Below, piece by piece: positions 8,635-16,416 of a DNA stretch of 64,000 nucleotides. The DNA comes from Marivita sp. (GTDB taxonomy: Bacteria; Pseudomonadota; Alphaproteobacteria; Rhodobacterales; Rhodobacteraceae). The stretch is taken from positions 62,001 to 126,000 of the forward strand of contig NZ_JALEGT010000010.1 of assembly GCF_022763305.1 (NCBI RefSeq), in the 5' to 3' direction. Numbering within the stretch: the stretch's first letter is position 1; every line of letters starts with the position of its first letter. A model generated the notes under the pieces. The model searched no databases. It was not told the DNA's origin and saw only the letters and a list, made by a program, of their open reading frames with translations. A program made the translations under genes and the position numbers.

Positions 8635-9390
8635 TCAAGAGGCGTAATCGGATCCCTCGGCATCCAGAATTTTTTTCAACTCCGACAAATGGCGCGCGTC
8701 CTGCTCGGGGTATCCTTCCAGTTCTTGTGCGGTTTTCTCTGCGATTTCGTCGGACAGCACCTTGAGCGGCCGCCCGGTCTGCAGGGCGCGGATATAGGTT
8801 TCCGCAGCCCGTTCGAAATAATACAGCCGGTTGAACGTGTCCGCGACGCTGTCCCCGATCACCATCACGCCGTGGTTGCCCATGATCATCACCTTCTGCT
8901 TCGGGTCGGTGAAGAGCTGCGCACAGCGCTCGCCTTCTTCCTCGAAAGCCAGCCCGCCGTAATGACTGTCGATGACATAGCGGTTGAAGAAGGTGGCGCA
9001 GTTCTGGTCGATCGGCGGAAGACGCGGGTCTTCGAGGCAAGCCAGAACGGTGGCGTGGATCGAATGGACATGCATCGCGCACCGGGCATGCGGACAATGG
9101 CGATGCAACCCGCCATGCAGGCCCCACGCGGTTGGGTCGGGGGCATTCGGCCCCTTGAGAGTGTCAGGATCGTTTGCGTCGACGACCAACAGGTCGCTCG
9201 CCTTGATGCGGGAAAAGTGCATCTGGTTCGGGTTCATCAGGAACCGCGTGCCGTCGTCGTTGATCGACAGGCTGAAATGGTTGGCCACACCTTCGTGCAT
9301 GTTGAGCCGTGCCGTCCACCGAAATGCAGCCGCAAGATCAACACGTTCCTGCCAGTGGTCGATATTGGGGGCGAATTGTGTGACGGACAT
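8635..9390 (-). CDS. Class II aldolase/adducin-family protein
   Basis: 251 residues. The family fold is shown by AAAFRWTARLNMHEGVANHFSLSI (N-terminal helix and phosphate loop), the zinc-binding HPHARCAMHVHSIHATVL-type region (HCPHARCAMHVHS here), and GNHGVMVIGDSVADTFNRLYYFERAAE. Members cleave or isomerise sugar phosphates or are uncharacterised; the substrate is not evident. The start is the ATG at 9388-9390, with AGGAGG eight bases upstream. It stands alone between the epimerase-like gene and a topoisomerase IB gene. Confidence 0.88.
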   Translation of the reverse strand: MSVTQFAPNIDHWQERVDLAAAFRWTARLNMHEGVANHFSLSINDDGTRFLMNPNQMHFSRIKASDLLVVDANDPDTLKGPNAPDPTAWGLHGGLHRHCPHARCAMHVHSIHATVLACLEDPRLPPIDQNCATFFNRYVIDSHYGGLAFEEEGERCAQLFTDPKQKVMIMGNHGVMVIGDSVADTFNRLYYFERAAETYIRALQTGRPLKVLSDEIAEKTAQELEGYPEQDARHLSELKKILDAEGSDYAS

Positions 9391-9437
9391 CGGAGCCTCC
9401 TGTCTTTGGGCCAGAGCAAGCCTTTCGCAGGGTAAAG

Positions 9438-10448
9438 TCAAGCGCCGTCCTCATTCAGCAGGGCAAGCAAGTGCGCTTCGACGCGTCTCAGGCCGCGGAC
9501 GTCCGGGATGTTCGCGCGAAGGCGGTCCCGTCGCCCGGAGGTGTCATCATGCAGGTCGATGACAGCGGGATGAATGTAGGAGGACCGGCAGATCGCGGGC
9601 GTGTTGTTCAGGCGGTGTGACGCCGCCTCGGTCATGGCTTTGATCGTTGCCACGTCATCCGACAGAGCGGTTTCCAGCCCGGCGACTGATCCACTCCAGG
9701 TGCGGAACGTCTTGGCGGTCAAGGCGTCGTTCTCGAGAAACCCGGTCAGGAATGCGTTGACATCGCCCGAAGTGACGGACCGTGCCGCGCCTGTGTCGTC
9801 AGTCCATGCCATGAGTTCGGGGCCCGGCAGATCATCCAGCCGTGACAGAACCCGGTTCAGGGTTCGGTCTTTCAGGGATTTCCGGATTCGCTTGCCCCCT
9901 TTGCCCTGGTAGGTCAGCTCAAGACCTTCCGGATCAAGGCGCAGATGGCGTTTGCGCAGGGTCGTCGCGCCGAAGGTTTTGTTGTCGCGGGTATAATCCG
10001 CGGTGCCGACGCGCAGGCTGGCGCGGTCGATCAGGGCGATGACGGCGGCAATGGCATAGTCGTGATCGCCGGCTTCTGACCTGCGCAGGTCGCGCAGGAT
10101 GCGGCGGCGCAGGCTGGGCAGTTTCTGTCCGAAATTCCGCAGATGTGCGAATTTCTGTTGGGCGCGAAAGCTGCTCCAGTCCGGGTGATAGCGGTACTGC
10201 TTGCGGGTTTTCGCATCACGCCCTGTGGCCTGAAGATGGCCCTTGTCCAGTGGACACATCCAGACATCCTCCCATGCGGGTGGGACACCCAGGCCGGAGA
10301 GGCGCTTGCGTTCGTCCGAATTGTCGATCCGCGTGCCATCAGGCGCGATGTAGGAAAAGCCCGTTCCGCGCCGTTCGCGGCGGATGCCGGGACGGCTGTC
10401 CGGATAGTATTCAAGGTGCGGGATGATCGGCATGCCGGGCCAACGCAC
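9438..10448 (-). CDS. DNA topoisomerase IB (poxvirus-like)
   Basis: 336 residues. The N-terminal domain holds GTGFSYIAPDGTRI and YRYHPDWSSFRAQQKFAHL; the catalytic domain holds RVGTADYTRDNKTFGATTLRKRH (catalytic Arg), GKGGKRIRKSLKD (catalytic Lys region) and TFRTWSGS. The C-terminal SSYIHPAVID carries the nucleophilic Tyr that links to DNA. Bacterial members relax supercoils by nicking one strand. The frame opens with GTG at 10446-10448 and an ATG lies at 10431-10433; neither has a clear ribosome site, so the start is uncertain by five codons. Confidence 0.9.
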   Translation of the reverse strand: MRWPGMPIIPHLEYYPDSRPGIRRERRGTGFSYIAPDGTRIDNSDERKRLSGLGVPPAWEDVWMCPLDKGHLQATGRDAKTRKQYRYHPDWSSFRAQQKFAHLRNFGQKLPSLRRRILRDLRRSEAGDHDYAIAAVIALIDRASLRVGTADYTRDNKTFGATTLRKRHLRLDPEGLELTYQGKGGKRIRKSLKDRTLNRVLSRLDDLPGPELMAWTDDTGAARSVTSGDVNAFLTGFLENDALTAKTFRTWSGSVAGLETALSDDVATIKAMTEAASHRLNNTPAICRSSYIHPAVIDLHDDTSGRRDRLRANIPDVRGLRRVEAHLLALLNEDGA

Positions 10449-10469
10449 GATAGATGCGCGGGTTCCCGA

Positions 10470-10889
10470 TCAGAGCGGGCGGGACGGAACCCAGGCATAG
10501 CCGTCGTCACAGAGCAGGTAGCATTCGCGCAGGCCATGCGGCTTGTCGGTCGGCGGCTGCAGGATGGTGAAACCCAGCGTCTCGGCCCGGGCCGCGGCAT
10601 CATCGGGGTCGGTGTCGAACAGGTTGATCTGCACGCCTGCCCCCCGTGGCGGGGTCTCGGGCAGAAGCCCGGAGAGGGGATGCGCGGCATAGGTCGCGTC
10701 GGCATGCAGTTGAAAGAGTTGAGTGCCATAGGCAAGAATTGCGAAATCCCGGCTGACGCGGTGCGCCTGCATCCCGAAAAGCCCGGAGAGCCGTGCTGCC
10801 TGCGCCTCGACATCGCGCACAAGGAGGTTGAGACCGAGGCCCCGCAGAGATGCCCCGAACGCGGCTGCGGATACGGTTTCATAGTCCAT
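10470..10889 (-). CDS. VOC-family (glyoxalase/bleomycin-resistance fold) protein
   Basis: 139 residues with the paired beta-alpha-beta modules of the vicinal-oxygen-chelate fold: GLGLNLLVRDVEAQAARLSGLFG in the first half and GAGVQINLFDTDPDDAAARAETLGF in the second, ending with ECYLLCDDGYAWVPSRPL. Function cannot be assigned from this. The start is the ATG at 10887-10889, preceded by GAAAGGGG; an upstream TTG at 10907 is less likely. It lies 21 bp upstream of the topoisomerase gene on the same strand and may share its transcript. Confidence 0.8.
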   Translation of the reverse strand: MDYETVSAAAFGASLRGLGLNLLVRDVEAQAARLSGLFGMQAHRVSRDFAILAYGTQLFQLHADATYAAHPLSGLLPETPPRGAGVQINLFDTDPDDAAARAETLGFTILQPPTDKPHGLRECYLLCDDGYAWVPSRPL

Positions 10890-11002
10890 CGGGACCCCTT
10901 TCGGCAAATGTCAGCTCTTCTGACCCTTTCTGCAGCTTGATCCTGCCCATGCAAGCTGTCAACCTGCGCCGAAACATGGCGAAACCCCCGGAAAGGCACT
11001 GA

Positions 11003-12487
11003 ATGCAGCACCGCTCGATCAATCTCGATATCGTCACTCCGGACAGTCCGGCGCCGGAACGTTTCGAGGAGGCCGGGGCTGCCGTTGATCGGCTGTGCGA
11101 GCTTTATGACATGGCCACTCGGTTCCTGTGCGACAGCTTCCAGAAAGCGATGGAGCAGGGTCATCCGGGTGTGCGGTATCGCGCGTTCTACCCCGAGGTG
11201 CGGATCACGACGACCAGCTTTGCCAAGGTGGACAGCCGGTTGAGTTTCGGCCACGTGGCGCATCCGGGCACCCATGCTGCCACGATCACCCGGCCTGACC
11301 TGTTCCGGCATTATCTCGAGCAGCAGATTTCGCTCTTGCTGGAAAACCACGGTGTGCCGGTCGAGATCGGGGTGTCGGATACGCCGATGCCAGTGCATTT
11401 CGCGGTGGCAAATGATGCGACGATCACGGTTCCTCAGGAAGGTGCCGCCGATTTCATCCTGCGCGATGTCTTCGATGTGCCGGATCTGGCGACGACGAAC
11501 GATGATATCGTCAACGGGGTGGCCAAGCCTGCGCCCGACGGCACGGAACCGCTGGCGCCCTTCACCGCGCAGCGTGTGGACTATTCGCTGGCGCGGCTGT
11601 CGCATTACACGGCAACCGACCCGCATCATTTCCAGAACCACGTTCTGTTCACCAACTACCAGTTTTACGTGGCCGAGTTCGAAGCCTATGCGCGGGCGCA
11701 ACTGGCCGACCCAAGCAGCGGCTATACAAGTTTCGTCAGCACCGGAAATGCCGAGATTTTCGAGGCGGATGCGCCGTTGCCTGCGGTCGACAAGATGCCC
11801 CAGATGCCGACCTACCATCTCAAGCGCAAAGGCGGGGCTGGGATCACGCTGGTGAATATCGGGGTAGGCCCGTCGAACGCCAAGACGGCAACGGATCATA
11901 TCGCGGTGTTGCGGCCGCATGCTTGGCTGATGGTCGGGCATTGCGCGGGTCTGCGCAATTCGCAGAGCCTGGGTGATTTCGTTCTGGCCCATGCCTATCT
12001 GCGCGAGGACCGGGTGCTGGATGACGATCTGCCGGTCTGGGTGCCGATCCCGGCGCTGGCCGAAATCCAGATCGCGCTGGAACGGGCCGTGGCGACGGAA
12101 ACGCAACTCGAGGGGTACGACCTCAAGCGCATCATGCGGACAGGGACCGTGGCGAGCGTGGACAACCGCAACTGGGAACTGCGCGACCAGCGTGGCCCGG
12201 TGCAGCGCCTGAGCCAGAGCCGCGCGATTGCGCTCGATATGGAAAGTGCCACCATTGCGGCCAACGGATTCCGGTTCCGGGTGCCCTATGGCACGCTTCT
12301 GTGTGTCAGCGACAAGCCCCTGCATGGCGAATTGAAGCTGCCCGGGATGGCGTCGGATTTCTATAAGACGCAGGTGGCGCGGCACCTGATGATCGGCATT
12401 CACGCGATGGAACATCTGCGCGAGATGCCGCTGGAACGCATCCACAGCCGGAAGCTGCGGAGCTTCGAGGAAACCGCGTTTTTGTAA
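11003..12487 (+). CDS. amn: AMP nucleosidase
   Basis: 494 residues, the usual length of the enzyme that splits AMP into adenine and ribose 5-phosphate. An N-terminal regulatory domain (about 1-200, with SRLSFGHVAHPGTHAATITRP) is followed by a nucleoside-phosphorylase-like domain with VGPSNAKTATDHIAVLRPHAWLMVGHCAGLR, then RAIALDMESATIAANGFRFRVPYGTLLCVSDKP, whose Glu-Ser is the purine-site signature. It is monocistronic, with HU downstream beyond a 185-bp gap. Confidence 0.93.
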   Translation: MQHRSINLDIVTPDSPAPERFEEAGAAVDRLCELYDMATRFLCDSFQKAMEQGHPGVRYRAFYPEVRITTTSFAKVDSRLSFGHVAHPGTHAATITRPDLFRHYLEQQISLLLENHGVPVEIGVSDTPMPVHFAVANDATITVPQEGAADFILRDVFDVPDLATTNDDIVNGVAKPAPDGTEPLAPFTAQRVDYSLARLSHYTATDPHHFQNHVLFTNYQFYVAEFEAYARAQLADPSSGYTSFVSTGNAEIFEADAPLPAVDKMPQMPTYHLKRKGGAGITLVNIGVGPSNAKTATDHIAVLRPHAWLMVGHCAGLRNSQSLGDFVLAHAYLREDRVLDDDLPVWVPIPALAEIQIALERAVATETQLEGYDLKRIMRTGTVASVDNRNWELRDQRGPVQRLSQSRAIALDMESATIAANGFRFRVPYGTLLCVSDKPLHGELKLPGMASDFYKTQVARHLMIGIHAMEHLREMPLERIHSRKLRSFEETAFL

Positions 12488-12599
12488 GCGATTCTGTCTT
12501 TGCGACACCGAATGGCGGATTCCTTTGGATTTCGGTGTGACAAAGCGGTGGAAATCGGCTGAAAAAGGCGAAAAACGCAAGGGAAAGCCCTACCAACCG

Positions 12600-12628
12600 T
12601 TGTGTTTCCCCGCAATATACGGTTAGTT
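12600..12628 (+). promoter_or_regulatory. Candidate promoter of the HU gene
   Basis: TTGTGT at 12600-12605 and TTAGTT at 12623-12628 are 17 bp apart and could serve as -35 and -10 elements for the HU gene, whose ribosome site AAGGAG lies at 12659-12664. The surrounding 12488-12672 is AT-richer than its flanks and holds no gene I can support. The match is weak. Confidence 0.3.
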
Positions 12629-12672
12629 TTTGCACACGAGGCCCAAGATCGGGCAGTTAAGGAGACCACGAA

Positions 12673-12960
12673 ATGGCGAAACCAATGACCAAGACCCAGC
12701 TTGTGGCCGCTCTGGCCGAAGAAATGGGCAGCGACAAGAAAACCGCAGGCGCGGCACTGGACGCGGTGACAAGCATCATCACCAAGGAAGTTGCAGGCGG
12801 CGGTGCCGTGACCCTTCCCGGCGTTGGCAAAATCTATTGCCGCGAGCGTCCCGAGCGCATGGTGCGCAACCCGGCCACAGGCGAGCAGTTCAAGAAAGAA
12901 GCCGACAAAGTGGTCAAGATGACCATCGCGAAGGCCCTCAAGGACAGCGTGAACGGCTGA
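12673..12960 (+). CDS. hup: HU-family histone-like DNA-binding protein
   Basis: 95 residues. TKTQLVAALAEEMGSDKKTAGAALDAVTSIITKEV is the HU dimerisation helix pair, GGGAVTLPGVGKIYCRERPERMVRNPATGEQF the beta arm with the conserved RNPATGE tip that bends DNA, and the C-terminal helix ends KALKDSVNG. The GKIYCRER stretch carries an unusual Cys. HU dimers compact the nucleoid and assist replication and recombination. It is monocistronic, with its own strong ribosome site and terminator. Confidence 0.93.
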   Translation: MAKPMTKTQLVAALAEEMGSDKKTAGAALDAVTSIITKEVAGGGAVTLPGVGKIYCRERPERMVRNPATGEQFKKEADKVVKMTIAKALKDSVNG

Positions 12961-12981
12961 TCCGACCTCTGGACTTACCTC

Positions 12982-13008
12982 AAAGGCCGCTCGTTCGAGC
13001 GGCCTTTT
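12982..13008 (+). terminator. Intrinsic terminator of the HU gene
   Basis: AAAGGCCGCTCG at 12982-12993 pairs with 12996-13007 to give a 12-bp perfect stem that ends in TTTT. It begins 22 bases after the HU stop. The symmetrical stem may also serve the convergent mrp operon, whose last gene ends at 13021. Confidence 0.8.
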
Positions 13009-13020
13009 GCATTTCTGGGC

Positions 13021-13377
13021 TCAGGACTTCGGCGTGCTGTGTTCCTCGTGCAGCGCGGTATCGAGTTTGCCTTCCTCAATGCCTTCGTTTTTCCAAAGCG
13101 GCACACCGGTCGACACAACCGAGCGGCCCATCATGTGAGCGCCGATCGGGGCGGTGAGCAGGATGAACAGCACGATGGCGATCACCCGGATGATGATGTC
13201 CGACGTGCCGAAGATCACCGCACAGGACAGCAGGATCAGCCCGCAGGCCAGTGTGCCGATCTTGGTCGACGCGTGCATCCGCAAGAGCACATCCGGAAGG
13301 CGCACAAGGCCAAGCGCACCGATCACGGCAAAGAACCCGCCGAGGATGATCAGGGAGCCGGTGACAATCTCAATCAT
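13021..13377 (-). CDS. mrpG: Na+/H+ (or K+/H+) antiporter subunit G
   Basis: 118 residues, three hydrophobic helices. IVTGSLIILGGFFAVIGALGLVRLPDVLLRMHASTKIGTLACGLIL is the MrpG/PhaG signature (RLPDxxxRxHAxTK). The start ATG at 13375-13377 overlaps the stop of mrpF (TGA at 13370-13372) by eight bases. It is the last gene of the seven-subunit operon, which exchanges cytoplasmic Na+ or K+ for protons in the inner membrane. Confidence 0.92.
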   Translation of the reverse strand: MIEIVTGSLIILGGFFAVIGALGLVRLPDVLLRMHASTKIGTLACGLILLSCAVIFGTSDIIIRVIAIVLFILLTAPIGAHMMGRSVVSTGVPLWKNEGIEEGKLDTALHEEHSTPKS

Positions 13378-13669
13378 TCTGAGACCTTTCTCTGCTGCGT
13401 TCGGTGTTGCGTTCGGCAAAGCGGGCAAGGGCGACCGTCGCAAGGAAGCCGACCAGCGCCAAAACCAGTGCCACATCAAGGAAGGCGGGCGTGCCATAGC
13501 GGATGGCGGCAAGGCCGCAGAAGGCGACGATGGCCACGGTCATGAAATCCAGCGCCACAACACGGTCCTGCAGGCTTGGGCCTTTGATCAGGCGGACGAA
13601 GGCCAGCACGACGGAAAACACGACGCACATGAACCCGATTTCAAGGCTGATTTCGAGAAATCCATCCAT
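13370..13669 (-). CDS. mrpF: Na+/H+ (or K+/H+) antiporter subunit F
   Basis: 99 residues, three membrane segments with the family core FVRLIKGPSLQDRVVALDFMTV and YGTPAFLDVALVLALVGFLATVALARF. I prefer the ATG at 13667-13669 with GGAGGG six bases upstream; a GTG one codon earlier (13672) is possible. It overlaps the genes on both sides, as is usual for tightly coupled Mrp subunits of one complex. Confidence 0.92.
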   Translation of the reverse strand: MDGFLEISLEIGFMCVVFSVVLAFVRLIKGPSLQDRVVALDFMTVAIVAFCGLAAIRYGTPAFLDVALVLALVGFLATVALARFAERNTERSRERSQND

Positions 13670-14148
13670 CACGCGCCCTCCACGGCATCAATCACCCAAC
13701 GCTCCATCCCATCTTTCAGGCTTTTGCGCAGGGCGTCGGGATCATCGGCAAACATCGCATGCACCAGCAGCGTCTTGCGATCTTCGCTGACGTCAAGGCT
13801 CAGCGTGCCGGGGGTCAGCGAGATCAGGTTGGTGACCAGTAAAATCCCGGTGTCGGTTTTCACGTCGAGCGGCACCTCTATGATCGCCGGACGCGACCGG
13901 TGGCGTGGGGTCAGCACGTCGATGGCGACAGCGATGCTCGAAACGATCAGTTCGTAGTGGAACATGATCACCAGCTTGATCCATGCCGTGACGCGCCGGA
14001 AATAGGTGCTGGTTCCGATCAGCGGCTGGATCAGCCACAGCGCGCCATAGCCGATCACGAAGCCGGTGATCAGGCCAACCAGTGAGACGGACCCCGTAAA
14101 CGCGACCCACGCGATGGCGAGGATGATGTTCAGTCCAAACGTGTTCAT
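13669..14148 (-). CDS. mrpE: Na+/H+ (or K+/H+) antiporter subunit E
   Basis: 159 residues. An N-terminal hydrophobic pair (LNIILAIAWVAFTGSVSLVGLITGFVIGY) is followed by a soluble domain with VPLDVKTDTGILLVTNLISLTPGTLSLDVS, the typical MrpE/PhaE signature. It overlaps mrpD at its start and mrpF at its stop by a few bases. MrpE is thought to support assembly of the complex rather than to form the ion path. Confidence 0.92.
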   Translation of the reverse strand: MNTFGLNIILAIAWVAFTGSVSLVGLITGFVIGYGALWLIQPLIGTSTYFRRVTAWIKLVIMFHYELIVSSIAVAIDVLTPRHRSRPAIIEVPLDVKTDTGILLVTNLISLTPGTLSLDVSEDRKTLLVHAMFADDPDALRKSLKDGMERWVIDAVEGA

Positions 14149-15641
14149 GGCTGCTCTCCCAGCACCGCGGTGATGTAGGCTGTCGGGTCAAGAAGCTGCG
14201 CGGCCGAGGCTTCGGCGAATTGCACGAAGGGTTCGGGCATCGTGCCGATGACAACGGTCAGAACCGCAAGCCCGGCAATCGGGATCAGCATTGCAGCGCG
14301 GTCGCGGTTGCTGAGCAATGACAGTTTCGGCTCAACCCCGTCGGGATGCGGTTCCCAGAACGCCTGCGCCCAGATCTTGGTCATCGAATAGATGGTGAGC
14401 AGACCCACGGCAAGCGCGATGCCCGCGATGATCCAGCCCTGAACGTCGAGCGCCGCTTTGACCAGCAGGAACTTGGCCCAGAAGCCCGAGAGCGGCGGGA
14501 AGCCCGCAAGCGAGAAGGCCGGGACGACGAAGAGCACGGCGAGGAGTGGCGCGGATTTGTAGAGACCGCCGATCCGCGACAGCTCGGTCCCGCCAGTGAT
14601 GCGCTGGGCGACACCCGCGATCAGGAACAGGTTCGCCTTCACCACGATATGGTGCACGAGGTAGAACACCGCACCGACGATGGCGAGCGGGGTCAGCAAG
14701 GCAAGACCAAGGATCATGTAGCCGATCTGGCTGACGATGTGGAACGACAGGATCTTGCGCATGTCGGATTGTGCTGCCGCGCCCAAAACACCGACGACCA
14801 TGGTAAAGCCCGCCACCCAAAGCAGGATCGTGTGGGTGAACGCCGTGTCATGGTCGAAGATCAGCGTGAAGGTTCGCAGGAGGGCGTAGACGCCGACTTT
14901 GGTCAGCAACCCTGCGAACACCGCCGAGACCGAGAAGGCAGGCGTATGGTATGAGGCGGGCAGCCAGAAGAAGAGAGGGAAGACCGCTGCCTTCACGCCG
15001 AACGCGATCATGAAGAGGACCGCAACGATGGTCAGCAGGCGCTGATCGGCTCCGTCCACCGCTGTCGCCAGATCGGCCATGTTGAGCGTGCCGGTCATGC
15101 CGTACAGCAGGCCGATACCCGTCAGGAACATGATGGTCGAGACAAGGTTCAGCGCGACGTATTTCACGCCGCCGTCGATCTGCTCGGGGCGTCCGCCCAG
15201 CACCAGAAGGCCGAAGGACGCAATCAGCATGACCTCGAACCAGACGTAGAGGTTGAAAAGGTCACCAGTGATGAACGCGCCGACGACGCCCGCAATCAGC
15301 ATGTTGAAAAGCGCATGATAGCCCAGACGCTCCATCCCTTCGTCGACATCTGCGATGGCGTAGATGGACACGGCGACCGCAACGATGGCGGTGATCAGAA
15401 CCATGACGGCAGACAGAAGATCGGCCACCAGCGTGATGCCGAACGGCGCGGGCCAGTTGCCCATCTGCCCAGCGATCACGCCTTCGCGCAGAACGGTTGC
15501 CATCAGGACAATCGACGCAACCAGCAGCACGAAGGATCCGGCTACGGAAATCCAGCGCCCCAGGGGGCTTTGCCGCGTGAGGAACGCAAGGACAGCCGTC
15601 AGGAAGGGAATGACGACGGGAAGTGCAAGAAGCCAGCTCAC
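14145..15641 (-). CDS. mrpD: Na+/H+ (or K+/H+) antiporter subunit D
   Basis: 498 residues, about 14 hydrophobic segments, homologous to the proton-pumping NuoL/M/N subunits of complex I. Conserved elements include the Glu in LYVWFEVMLIASFGLLVL, the Lys/Pro region KAAVFPLFFWLPASYHTPAFSVSAVFAGLLTKVGVYALLR, and the His-rich VHHIVVKANLFLIAG. Such residues line the proton path. It is intact and overlaps its neighbours. Confidence 0.94.
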   Translation of the reverse strand: MSWLLALPVVIPFLTAVLAFLTRQSPLGRWISVAGSFVLLVASIVLMATVLREGVIAGQMGNWPAPFGITLVADLLSAVMVLITAIVAVAVSIYAIADVDEGMERLGYHALFNMLIAGVVGAFITGDLFNLYVWFEVMLIASFGLLVLGGRPEQIDGGVKYVALNLVSTIMFLTGIGLLYGMTGTLNMADLATAVDGADQRLLTIVAVLFMIAFGVKAAVFPLFFWLPASYHTPAFSVSAVFAGLLTKVGVYALLRTFTLIFDHDTAFTHTILLWVAGFTMVVGVLGAAAQSDMRKILSFHIVSQIGYMILGLALLTPLAIVGAVFYLVHHIVVKANLFLIAGVAQRITGGTELSRIGGLYKSAPLLAVLFVVPAFSLAGFPPLSGFWAKFLLVKAALDVQGWIIAGIALAVGLLTIYSMTKIWAQAFWEPHPDGVEPKLSLLSNRDRAAMLIPIAGLAVLTVVIGTMPEPFVQFAEASAAQLLDPTAYITAVLGEQP

Positions 15642-15997
15642 TTAGGTGCCTCTTCGGGTTCGGCCAAACGCATGTCGTCCGGCGTCAGGGAATTCAGGGT
15701 GGTCCACGCGCGGAAAACCAGCACAATGGCAAAGGCGAAAAGGCCAAAGCCGATCACGATGGCGGTCAGTACGAGCGCCTGCGGCAGGGCGTTGGCCGCA
15801 ATCGTAGGTGCATCCGCACCTTCGGGGATCAGCGGCGGCGCGCCGTCAGTGAGGCGGCCAGCGACAAAGATCGTCAGGTTCGCGGCGTTCGAGATCAGCA
15901 CGAGGCCGAAGATGAACCGCAGAAGATGGTTCGACAGCATCAGGTAGACCGCCGCCGCGACCAGAACGCCGATGGTGATGGCAAAAAGGAACTCCAT
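15638..15997 (-). CDS. mrpC: Na+/H+ (or K+/H+) antiporter subunit C
   Basis: 119 residues, NuoK-like with three membrane helices. YLMLSNHLLRFIFGLVLISNAANLTIFVAG and DALPQALVLTAIVIGFGLFAFAIVLVFR-type sequence (here ANALPQALVLTAIVIGFG) are the family signature. The ATG at 15995-15997 has GGAGGAAATC upstream and shares a base with the stop of mrpB. Longer upstream extension of the frame lacks a comparable ribosome site. Confidence 0.93.
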   Translation of the reverse strand: MEFLFAITIGVLVAAAVYLMLSNHLLRFIFGLVLISNAANLTIFVAGRLTDGAPPLIPEGADAPTIAANALPQALVLTAIVIGFGLFAFAIVLVFRAWTTLNSLTPDDMRLAEPEEAPK

Positions 15998-16416
15998 CAG
16001 ATTTCCTCCTCCATGGCGAAGACAAGGGTGAGGATCGACCCGAAGACCACGAGGTACACGCCGATGTCGAAGACCAGCACCGACGACAGGGGCAGACCCT
16101 TGTCGTCCTCGGTCGCACCGATGAACAACCATTGCCCGGTGAAGAGCGCATCGCCAAAGAGTGCTGCGAACAAACCGGCGGCAAGGGCGATGCCCAGACC
16201 CCAGATCGCGATGGTCTGCGGCATGACGCGCAGCGCCGCGCGGGCGTCTTGGGTGCCGCAGGCGATGGCGTAAAGGACAAAGCCGGTGGCCCCGGTCAAA
16301 CCGCCGATGAAGCCGCCACCGGGTTCGTTATGGCCGCGCAGCATCATGTAGAACGAGAACACGAGCAGCAGACCGGCAAGGTAGCGCGTGCCGACGCGCA
16401 GGATGACGGAATTCAT
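15997..16416 (-). CDS. mrpB: Na+/H+ (or K+/H+) antiporter subunit B
   Basis: 139 residues, four hydrophobic helices, with the MrpB signature FYMMLRGHNEPGGGFIGGLTGATGFVLYAIACG. It is a separate gene here, whereas in rhizobial pha operons the A and B portions are fused. It overlaps mrpA upstream and mrpC downstream by one to four bases. Confidence 0.92.
   Translation of the reverse strand: MNSVILRVGTRYLAGLLLVFSFYMMLRGHNEPGGGFIGGLTGATGFVLYAIACGTQDARAALRVMPQTIAIWGLGIALAAGLFAALFGDALFTGQWLFIGATEDDKGLPLSSVLVFDIGVYLVVFGSILTLVFAMEEEI

Noticed and set aside
10031..12580. Very long minus-strand open frame across amn and the VOC and topoisomerase genes
   Set aside because: Antisense to amn, a clearly recognised gene; translation is Arg/His-rich and without any motif. 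High GC makes such long shadows common.
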